NCBI GenBank assembly: GCA_020636275.1
Contig: JACJYD010000004.1
Span: 248,001 to 312,000 of the forward strand
Direction: 5' to 3'
Source of the DNA: Lewinellaceae bacterium
GTDB taxonomy: Bacteria; Bacteroidota; Bacteroidia; Chitinophagales; Saprospiraceae
DNA length: 64,000 nt
Position 1 is the first letter of the stretch; every line of letters starts with the position of its first letter. The position numbers and the translations under genes are program-made. This document shows, piece after piece, positions 35,149 to 43,700 of the stretch. Under the pieces are notes generated by a model that had not been told where the DNA came from, did not search any database, and saw only the letters and a program-made list of their open reading frames with translations.

Positions 35149-38136
35149 ATGAAGAGCTGGCTTTTTCTTGCCCTATGGGCAGCGCCTGTTTTGGCCGCTG
35201 CGCAAACAGATACTCCTGAATCCGTTGTTCAGGCGGTGGACAGCCTGATCCAGGCCTCGAAAGCCCTGACATCCGGAAAGGACTTCGACGGGGCCCTGGA
35301 GATCAATGAGACTGCCGAGCGGCTGGCCCTGGATCAGTTGGGCAGGTGGTCGGATCCATACGGCTATGCCTGTTTCAACCACGGCCGGATATTGCACTTT
35401 AAAGGAGATTATCCGGAAGCTGAAAAATGGTATCTGGAAGGGCTGGACATCTATAAAAATCTGGAAGGCCCCCCGCTGCCCGGCCACGGAAAGTGTTTGA
35501 ACAACCTAGCCCTGCTTTACAGAAGAACCTTTCAATACGAAAAAGCCGAGTCCCTCTATCAGGAGGTGCTTGCCCTGGCCGGAAAGATCCGGGACCAAAC
35601 TTCCGAGGATTTCGCCTCCTGCCAACACAGTATGGCCATCCTGTTTTCGGACATGGGACGATGGAACCAGGCCGAGGCCCTTTACCGTGGCGCTTTATCA
35701 CAATATGAAAAGGTTTTTGGAAAAGAGGACCCCAAATACATCCGGTGTCAGAATGGCCTGGCGGTTTTATATATGGACATGGGAGCGAATGAACGGGCCG
35801 AACAACTCTATGAAGAGATCATCCAAATACAGGAAAGCGTAATCGGAAAGGATCATTACGAGTATGCACTCAGTCTCCACAATTTGGCAGGATTGTATTT
35901 CCAAATGGGCTTATACCAAAAAGCGGAGCCCCTTTACCTTTCTGCGAAAGAGATCTGGGAAAAGACCCTGGGAAAAGAAGATCCTTACTACGCGATGTGC
36001 CTGGATAACCTCGCTTCTCTTTACCTGCAAATGAGCTCCTTTGCCAAAGCCGAATCGTTGTACCGCGAATCGCTTGAAATCACTAAAAACACCTCGGGGA
36101 CCGACCGGCCGGAATTTGCGTGGAACCTGGTTCACCTGGGTATTTTATACAAACGGCAAGGACTTTTCGAAGAAGCGGAACCGTATTTTCTTCAGGCGAA
36201 AACCATTTACGCGCAACTGCTGGGAACAAACCACCCCGATTACGCCATGTGCCTCAACAACCTGGGCGATCTTTATCTGGAATGGGGCCGGTATGACCAG
36301 GCAGAGGCCTCCCTCCTCGAAGGGTCCGGGATCGTAAAAAACGCCTTTGGTCCAAGACATCCCGACTACCTGACCGGCCTTCAAAGTTTTTCCAGGCTTT
36401 ATGCCGCCATGGGCAACCAGGAGAAAGCGGCGGACTATTTTGTGCAGGCGGCGGATCTACAACGGTCCTTTCTATCCAGAGCCGTTCGCCATCTTTCGGA
36501 AAAGGAACTCGACCAATATCAGGACAAATTTGAGGAATCGCAGGCAAGACTGCTTTCCTTTGCATTTCTCACTCAGCCCACTCCCCTCCCCTTGCTCGAA
36601 GCCTGTTACGAAAATGCCCTTTTTCTCAAAGGATTTCTTCTCCATTCCTCCAGTCAGATCAGGACACTGGCCTTATCGAATGAATCCTCGGCAGAAAAAT
36701 ATTATTTGCTGCGGTCCTACGAAGAAATGTTAGCGGCAGAATACGCCAAACCCTCCACCGAACGCACGGGGGAAGACCAATTGGAAGAAAAGGTGAATGC
36801 CCTGGAAAAAGACCTCGCCAGCACGGTCGCCGGATTCGGCGACGCACTTCAACAGGTGCACTGGCAGGAAGTTCAGCGCGCATTGCGGCCCGGCGAGGCG
36901 GCAATCGAATTTGTCCACTTCCGGTATTTTACCACGGCTGCAACCGACAGCCTGCTCTATGCAGCCCTGCTTTTGAAGCCGGAGGCGACATCGCCGCAAT
37001 GGATCTCCCTTTTCGAAGAAAAAGACCTCGAAAAATTGTTGCTCCCCTCCGACGAACGGAGGGCCGATTATGTCAACCACCTTTACACGCTGCCCGACCG
37101 GGGTTTGCAGCCGGTTGCCGACCCGATGCCCACCCTATACCAGTTAATCTGGCAACCGATCGAGAAGGAGCTTAAAGGGGTAGCGACCATCTACTTCTCC
37201 CCCACCGGCTTATTGCACCGACTCGACCTGGGCGCCATTCCCGTCCCACACCCGGGGAATGCCCCCTGGACAGAAGATCAAACCCTGGCCAGCCAATACC
37301 GGCTCATCCAATTGGGCAGTACCCGCCAACTGGTTATCCCTTCCGCCTGGAAACCCGCCGGCCAGGATGCCCTGCTGTTTGGGGGCGTGCAGTACGACGT
37401 GGATACCACGAATCAAAAAACAGAGGAAATCCCCCTTGCTTCCAGAAGCAATAGAGGCGGCGTGACCCGCTGGAACTACCTTCGCTGGACAGATAAGGAA
37501 GTCGCTTCGCTCGCGCCCATTCTGGAATCCAAAAACATTCATACCACTACCCTCCGGGCAAGCGAGGCCTCGGAGCGCGCCTTTAAAACGATTGGAAAAG
37601 GGCAGCCCTCCCCCCGTATCCTCCACCTGGCCACTCACGGCTTTTTCTTCCCCGAGCCCGACGTCCTTTCAGAAGAAGGCGGATCCGAAGGGGAGTCGAC
37701 CTTCAAGCGATCCGAACACCCCATGATCCGCTCGGGTCTCATCCTGGCCGGCGGCAACTACGCCTGGACGACGGGCCTACCGCTTCGGCCCGGAATGGAA
37801 GACGGCATCCTCACCGCCTACGAGATCAGTCAGATGGACCTGTCGCATACCGAGTTGGTCGTCCTGTCCGCCTGTGAAACGGGGCTGGGAGCGATCAAAG
37901 GGAACGAAGGAGTGTATGGCCTTCAACGCGCTTTCAAGATAGCCGGGGCAAAGTACCTCATCATGAGCCTTTGGCAGGTGCCCGATCAGGAGACCCAGGT
38001 CTTCATGACCACTTTTTACCAAAACTGGCTGGAGGAAGAGCTGGATATCCCTGCGGCATTTCGGGCTACGCAGCTCCAGATGCGGGAGCGGTTTTTGAAT
38101 CCCTATGCGTGGGCCGGGTTTGTGTTGGTGGAATAA
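35149..38136 (+). CDS. Secreted TPR-CHAT protease-like protein
   Basis: The ATG at 35149 gives a signal peptide (MKSWLFLALWAAPVLAAAQ). About residues 30-440 hold nine or so tetratricopeptide repeats of the ~42-residue TPR_12 kind (CLNNLGDLYLEWGRYDQAEA). After a helical linker, the last ~330 residues are a CHAT domain, a caspase-like peptidase fold, with the catalytic pair in LHLATHGFFF (H830) and LSACETGLG (C909). CHAT proteases cut protein partners when activated. Export is the notable point here. The lipoprotein encoded 17 bases upstream is a candidate partner. Confidence 0.88.
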   Translation: MKSWLFLALWAAPVLAAAQTDTPESVVQAVDSLIQASKALTSGKDFDGALEINETAERLALDQLGRWSDPYGYACFNHGRILHFKGDYPEAEKWYLEGLDIYKNLEGPPLPGHGKCLNNLALLYRRTFQYEKAESLYQEVLALAGKIRDQTSEDFASCQHSMAILFSDMGRWNQAEALYRGALSQYEKVFGKEDPKYIRCQNGLAVLYMDMGANERAEQLYEEIIQIQESVIGKDHYEYALSLHNLAGLYFQMGLYQKAEPLYLSAKEIWEKTLGKEDPYYAMCLDNLASLYLQMSSFAKAESLYRESLEITKNTSGTDRPEFAWNLVHLGILYKRQGLFEEAEPYFLQAKTIYAQLLGTNHPDYAMCLNNLGDLYLEWGRYDQAEASLLEGSGIVKNAFGPRHPDYLTGLQSFSRLYAAMGNQEKAADYFVQAADLQRSFLSRAVRHLSEKELDQYQDKFEESQARLLSFAFLTQPTPLPLLEACYENALFLKGFLLHSSSQIRTLALSNESSAEKYYLLRSYEEMLAAEYAKPSTERTGEDQLEEKVNALEKDLASTVAGFGDALQQVHWQEVQRALRPGEAAIEFVHFRYFTTAATDSLLYAALLLKPEATSPQWISLFEEKDLEKLLLPSDERRADYVNHLYTLPDRGLQPVADPMPTLYQLIWQPIEKELKGVATIYFSPTGLLHRLDLGAIPVPHPGNAPWTEDQTLASQYRLIQLGSTRQLVIPSAWKPAGQDALLFGGVQYDVDTTNQKTEEIPLASRSNRGGVTRWNYLRWTDKEVASLAPILESKNIHTTTLRASEASERAFKTIGKGQPSPRILHLATHGFFFPEPDVLSEEGGSEGESTFKRSEHPMIRSGLILAGGNYAWTTGLPLRPGMEDGILTAYEISQMDLSHTELVVLSACETGLGAIKGNEGVYGLQRAFKIAGAKYLIMSLWQVPDQETQVFMTTFYQNWLEEELDIPAAFRATQLQMRERFLNPYAWAGFVLVE

Positions 38137-38261
38137 TGCCAGGTAGGGATCTTCTTTGGGGCCCCTTCGATTTGTGCAGCCGGAAAAAAAGCTCCCGTTC
38201 AGGGTCGCCCCAAATTTGCAGGAGCCGGGTGGAAGGGCTGGGTATTTTTTCTCCGGTTTGC

Positions 38262-38269
38262 TACCTTTG
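38262..38269 (+). promoter_or_regulatory. -7-like box at the aminotransferase start
   Basis: TACCTTTG fits TAnnTTTG, but lies only 4 bases before the ATG at 38274. A transcript from it would be leaderless or begin past that ATG. Confidence 0.3.
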
Positions 38270-38273
38270 GAGC

Positions 38274-39467
38274 ATGCTTGATCTACCATTCGTTCGATCT
38301 CATTTTCCGGCTTTACAAAGCGGCTTTGTCTTTATGGACAACGCCGGCGGCTCCCAGGTCCCTCGCCAGGTAGTGGAGCGCATCGGAGAATACCTTACGG
38401 CTTACAATGTGCAATTGGGAGCTTCCTACGAGGTGTCGGCTTCGGCCGGACAAAAACTGCAGGAAGTAACCCACAGGATGGCCCGGTTTATCCACGCCTC
38501 CAGGATGGAAGAAGTGGTGGTGGGCCCCTCCACGACCCTGCTGCTCCGCATCCTGAGTATCTGCCTCAGCCGGCAATGGCGAGCGGGCGACGAGGTCATC
38601 GTGACGAATTCCGACCACGAAGCCAACGTGTCCTGCTGGATGGACCTGCGGGAGAAGGGGATCGTCGTCAAGATCTGGAAACTGAACCCGGACACCCTAG
38701 AATTCGACCTGGACGACCTACGTGGGCTGTTGACCGAACGCACCCGGCTGGTGGCCATGGTACATGCTTCCAACATCCTGGGCACGATCAACCCCGTTCG
38801 GGAGGTGGCCGAAGTGGTCCACGCCGCAGGAGCGCTCCTCTGTGTCGACGGCGTGGCCTATGCGCCCCACCGGCCTGTCGACGTGCAGGCATTCGGGGCC
38901 GATTTTTACGTGTTCAGCACCTACAAAGTATACGGTCCGCACCTGTCGATCCTCTACGGCCGCTACGAGCTGCTCCGCGAGCTGGACGGCATCAACCATT
39001 ACTTCATCGGAAAAGAGCAGGTGCCCTACAAGCTGCAACCCGGCAACTTCAACTTCGAGCTCACCTACGGCCTGCAGGGCGTCCTCGACTATTTCGAAGC
39101 GTTGCAGGCGCACCATGCAGGCCCCGTATTCGAACTCATCGCCGCCCACGAGGAATCCCTGGCCGAGACCCTGCTGGCCTACCTCCGCACCGTGCCGGAG
39201 ATCCGGATCATCGGCAGGAAAGACAGTCACCGCGACCGGCGGGTGCCGACCATCTCTTTTGTGCACGACCGCTACCGGAGTTCGGATATCGCGACCCACG
39301 TCGATCCCCACCGCATCGGGATCCGTTTCGGCGATTTCTACGCCAAAAAGCTGATCCAGGACCATGGGCTGGAAGCAAAAGACGGCGTGGTAAGGGTTAG
39401 TCTGGTGCATTATAATACTTTGCAGGAGGTGGAAGCGTTGATCGGGGTGTTTCGGGGGATGTTCTGA
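38274..39467 (+). CDS. Class V aminotransferase / cysteine-desulfurase-like enzyme
   Basis: The ATG at 38274 (MLDLPFVRSHFP) is used; upstream codons overlap the CHAT gene in another frame. The 397-aa protein has the PLP fold: FMDNAGGSQVP at the start, GPSTTLLLRIL, NSDHEANVSCW (H115), VCVDG-like VDGVAYAPHRP (D192) and the PLP lysine in FSTYKVYGP (K218). It resembles cysteine-desulfurase-like SufS/CsdA relatives, but I see no clear catalytic Cys loop, so it may be another lyase. It stands alone. Confidence 0.8.
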   Translation: MLDLPFVRSHFPALQSGFVFMDNAGGSQVPRQVVERIGEYLTAYNVQLGASYEVSASAGQKLQEVTHRMARFIHASRMEEVVVGPSTTLLLRILSICLSRQWRAGDEVIVTNSDHEANVSCWMDLREKGIVVKIWKLNPDTLEFDLDDLRGLLTERTRLVAMVHASNILGTINPVREVAEVVHAAGALLCVDGVAYAPHRPVDVQAFGADFYVFSTYKVYGPHLSILYGRYELLRELDGINHYFIGKEQVPYKLQPGNFNFELTYGLQGVLDYFEALQAHHAGPVFELIAAHEESLAETLLAYLRTVPEIRIIGRKDSHRDRRVPTISFVHDRYRSSDIATHVDPHRIGIRFGDFYAKKLIQDHGLEAKDGVVRVSLVHYNTLQEVEALIGVFRGMF

Positions 39468-39604
39468 TTGAATAGCCATGCGATCAATCCATTTCTCCCC
39501 GGTTCTCCTTCCATAAAATTGAATGCGGCATCCACACACAAAAAGTTTTAATATTTAAAAATAAAAACATATTTTTGAATTTTAAAACAAATGCCACCTG
39601 CAAC

Positions 39605-40048
39605 GTGAAACAAATCCTATACGCCCTGTTCGGCTACCGGTTCATTTACATAGGCATGTCGACCCGGAACCCGGGCCGGTTAAAGATCGGCATTGCCCGG
39701 AATGTCAAATTGAGATGGAAGGCGATCGATCAAAGCATGAAAGGGAAACAATTCCCCATTTTCTGTTTGCCCTGCTTTCATGCGATTTGGTTTGAGGGCC
39801 ACCTGCACCGGGTCATGCGGCGATTCAACCGGCCGGTAAGGGGAGACGGAGGAAGTGAGTTCTTCACGTATTTGAACCCGTTCAGCTGGCCGGGATGGAT
39901 CTATGTCTTTTGCGCCATTACCTGGGCGTTTCTCGCCAGCCATTTGCTCATTTATGCCCTCCTTTCCTGGGTGTGGTGCTGGTACCGGGGGATCGAATTT
40001 ATGGCGTTTCAAAGGGATCTGTTGGAGGTGGTAGTGGGGTGGGTGTGA
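39605..40048 (+). CDS. Small membrane protein with a T5orf172/GIY-YIG-like domain
   Basis: The start is uncertain: GTG at 39605 or TTG at 39575. The ~147-aa protein opens with GYRFIYIGMSTRNPGRLKIG and AIWFEGHLHRVMRRF, the pattern of T5orf172 domains (relatives of GIY-YIG nucleases), then EFF. The last ~55 residues form a hydrophobic membrane stretch. A nuclease-like domain at the membrane is unusual; activity is not established. Confidence 0.55.
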   Translation: MKQILYALFGYRFIYIGMSTRNPGRLKIGIARNVKLRWKAIDQSMKGKQFPIFCLPCFHAIWFEGHLHRVMRRFNRPVRGDGGSEFFTYLNPFSWPGWIYVFCAITWAFLASHLLIYALLSWVWCWYRGIEFMAFQRDLLEVVVGWV

Positions 40049-40127
40049 AGAAATACACCTACCGATGGCCATTTCGAGCAATACACCATTTCCATCGATA
40101 AATATCAGCTGACGCAAAGGCTGGCTG

Positions 40128-40502
40128 TTGTATACGCCGCTTTTGGGGCTCGGATTGGCAGGAATTGCCTTGCTCTTCCGCCATGCGCGGGCCTGGTTTT
40201 GGTCGATCCTGGTTTTTACCGCGCTCCGCCTCTATTTTGTTTCCTGGTATACCTCGTCCTTCGGTTCAAGGGCTGTCGTTCAATCGTATGCGGTGCAGGC
40301 GTTACCCTTGGGGCTCATCCTGAAACAAGGGGTGGAAAAGAGCCCATTTTTCCGGGTCCCACTCCTGCTATTTGCGTTCGCCTGCGTGGCGCTCAACCAG
40401 TTTCAGGACCGGCAGTACCGACACCGCCCCTCCAGGCCGGAGACATCGTCAAGGTGTATATTTGAAACCCAGGGCCGGATACGGTCTACTACAGTAGCTT
40501 AG
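40128..40502 (+). pseudogene. Remnant of a larger multi-pass membrane protein
   Basis: The 124 codons encode hydrophobic segments and the piece SFGSRAVVQSYAVQALPLGL, then ALNQFQDRQY. These resemble the end of large Bacteroidota membrane proteins of the dolichyl-mannosyltransferase kind, whose last segments look alike. The start lacks any N-terminal part and the frame wanders off after ~98 codons, while a neighbouring frame goes on (QAGDIVKVYI). This looks like a broken gene. Confidence 0.45.
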
Positions 40503-40680
40503 GAGTTACTTTATTTGGGCAGTAGGCAAAGAAACATGTTTTTCTTCTTAAGATATACCCTTGAAATTCAATACAGTGGCCCTGGCTGTGAGAGCAGTTA
40601 GGGCTTACTTTTTGAAATCCCATGCAACGAATATTCCAAAAATTGCAACCAATCTACAAATGGGATGGTGCAAACGCTCT

Positions 40681-40688
40681 TACCTTTG
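40681..40688 (+). promoter_or_regulatory. -7 box of the giant-protein operon
   Basis: TACCTTTG is a full TAnnTTTG box. Transcription would begin near 40694, about 50 bases before the ATG at 40745. That argues against the earlier ATG at 40622 as the start. The bases from here (TACCTTTGAATGGCGG) nearly repeat those at 34555-34569. Confidence 0.45.
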
Positions 40689-40744
40689 AATGGCGGGGAG
40701 GAGCTTTTTTCCGGCGCAGTGGATCGATTTTTTGGCATCCTCAA

Positions 40745-43700
40745 ATGAAAAAAAGTATGGCAAAGACTGTTTTGGTTCCGATGCATCTTGATGCGCTCTT
40801 TGTGTCAAGCACCAATGGTGTAGAGACCATTCCGCCTTTGGTAGATTTTACCCGTTTGGAGGCATGCACAGGTGATACGCCTACGAATGTTTACCTCGGC
40901 GAGAACCTTTCGACCGCACCTTTGAACAACGCTCAGGGTTCCGATATCCTGGGCGCCGGTTTTCACTTGCATTGGGCACTTCCCGATGCGCTGACAAAAA
41001 CGATGGGCCAACCCTTTACAAGGCAACAACCCTTCTTGAATATTTTCGGGAAACCTGCCGGGGAAAAAATTTGGACGGCTTTACAAAAAGCCGGTTGGAT
41101 ATCCGATTCTCAGCCCACCGCCAAAGTACTGAAATTGCCAAAGGAACGACGCACGGCGCCAGATGGGATCACGGAAGATCAACTTCAATCCGTAAATGAC
41201 TTGCTGAACCACCCATCCTTCCCCGCCGTGCCCAATCGCTGGTTGGTGAGCCGTTTTCCAACGGACAGTGGCACACCTGATGTGCAATGGGTCGTTGAAA
41301 GTGATTATGTCTGGCCTCAAAAAACGGGTAATGATAACCACGGCTCCCCGCTTGCCGGCAACTATACGGCATGGCCCTTCCCTGGGGCAAACGCACTGGA
41401 TTACCGTTTCATAGGATGTTGGTATAAAGTTGGTGAATCGGCTCCTCCAGGAGGAACATATCTTAGCGAGCCCCTTACCGCCGTGGGCTACGGCGAACCC
41501 ACTTTTGCCGCTCTTTATCCCAATTGCCGCACCGTTTTTGGATTTTGGGACAAGGATTATTCAACCCCTTGCACCTACGAAGTTCGTGGCTGGTACTTCG
41601 ATCCGAAACAAGATTATTGGGCTTCCTTCATCACTGATTTTTTGGCAAAACCGCCAGACAAATACCCGTATGCCCGGCTTTTGGAAGCCCTTAAAGAAGA
41701 ATTTCAATGGTTCATCCCGATCCAGGTAGATCGGAACGCCCTTAAGCTAACTATTGATAACCAGGACTGGTTTTTAATCCTAAAAGATCGAGGCTGGGTG
41801 GATGAACAGGGCCTCCTGAACATGGCCGCTCTCCATCCCTCCAATACCCTGGGACCTGGAAACGAAGTGCAGGAGGCGGACATCCGGAATATGCTGGACG
41901 ACCTGATCGGTAAGCAATTGCTGGACTTCCAAACCCCCAAGCAGGGGTTGCCTACCCAAACCCTTTACTATGCGCGCTGTGTGGCTGACCCAAAAAAAAA
42001 TCAAACCCAGCCTCCAGCCGACACTCCTGTGACCTTTGCCGTTGGGAATACCAGTACGGAAGCCATGTCGGCTTTTCTCGCCAATTTGATCACGCCGGGG
42101 AATAAAAAGATCGTGGAGGATTATCTGGAAGCACAGCTCCTGTCCGCAAGCCTCCAACAACCAACAGACCTGGGTCCAAAATTCGAAGAAGCCCGTCACC
42201 AAAAAGGATTTGAGGCTTTACCCGGCGGTACCATCTGGACCATTCGCGCCCAAAGTTCGACCTACAACAAGGCAAGTAAAACAAAAGCCGGCGATGAGAT
42301 CACGCTTCCCGATTCTCTTGCCGATTCGCTCAATAGTCTCAATAACCTGCAGCAAAAGATCGATCAAACCAATTTTGAGATCGAATCACTGCAACAACAG
42401 ATCTTCTCCAACTGGTGCTGCTACCTGAAGCTGGAATTCGACGTAAAAAATGCACCCGGCCAAAGTATTCAACTACAAGACCCCAATGATCCGGGGGAAG
42501 ATATGCAGGATCCCAACGATCTGGGGGAAGATACGCAGGATCCCAACGATCTGGGGGAAGATACGCAGGATCCGAATGACCTGCCCACTGGTGTTGATCT
42601 GCCGGGCGCACTCGATTCCATGAAAGACCTGATCCATTGGGAAATTGAGACGGTGCTCTATAAACTGAACCAGCAGAAACAAAAGTCCCTTACTGATTTG
42701 GCAGCTGCCCAGCAACAGGTTGCCGTTGGCCTGGCCCGGTTTGAGCAGGAGAACCAATACCTGCAAGCCACTGATATACAGGATTGGAATGCATTTGAAA
42801 AGGCGGTAAAAGGCATGTCCATACCGGCTGTTCAGAAGATTAGTTTCTCCGGCTTGGGGAACTTCGATCCTGCCATCCTGGAGGCCCTGAACAAGGCCCT
42901 GCTGAATGATGCCGATCTATACAAAAAATTACAGTTCACATCTGCAATTCCCGACGAAGCAAAGGACTTGCAAAAACAGCAGAATACACAAAATTGGACG
43001 CCGGCAATTTACCTTCGGTACAATCGACTCTTGCTGGAATCCCTTTTGCCCATCGCTCACCGCCCAAGATATATCGTTCAAAATACGGCGGCGCCCAGGT
43101 ATTGGCAACCCACTGAGCCTACGTTGCTGATCAGCGGTGTACAACCGACCCCGAGGCATGGCCAGGATGGCCGTCTCCGGATCGATCGGTTGCTGGCCTG
43201 CAATGTATCTGATATAGACCCTCCTGGCTTGTCAACGAACCCGGCCATCTTTGACAAGCTACACACCATCCTGGAACATATTAAGGGAAAAGAGCCCGGC
43301 AATTTTGCGCTTCACCCCCAATCCAACGAATGGCATCCCGTACTTCTGGAGTGGGAGGTTGATTTTTCACCTGCCTTGCGCGGTTTTACTTCCACAGACC
43401 CTAATACTTTTCAATACAAAGACACCTACATCGAAGATTATTATTCACTGGACCTGAATGCAGTGGATTTTTCGAAAACCGTTCCTCCTGTGGATGCCTC
43501 TGATTCGTTCTCAGGTCGCTGCGTGCTTACGCCCTCAGGGAGTTTATTACAAAAAGACATCGTAGTCCAAAACCTGGTTCCCGCTATCATGGATGCGATA
43601 AAAAAGGAGCTGGATCCCCATCGTGACCAACCCATGACTCCCCTTTCCAAAAAGGCCTTTATTGATTGGGTAACCAAAGGAGAAGCCGACGATCCAGTTC

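Noticed and set aside
40128..40502. Intact small membrane gene
   Set aside because: The part looks like the end of a much larger protein and the frame leaves the conserved pattern, so I call it a remnant.
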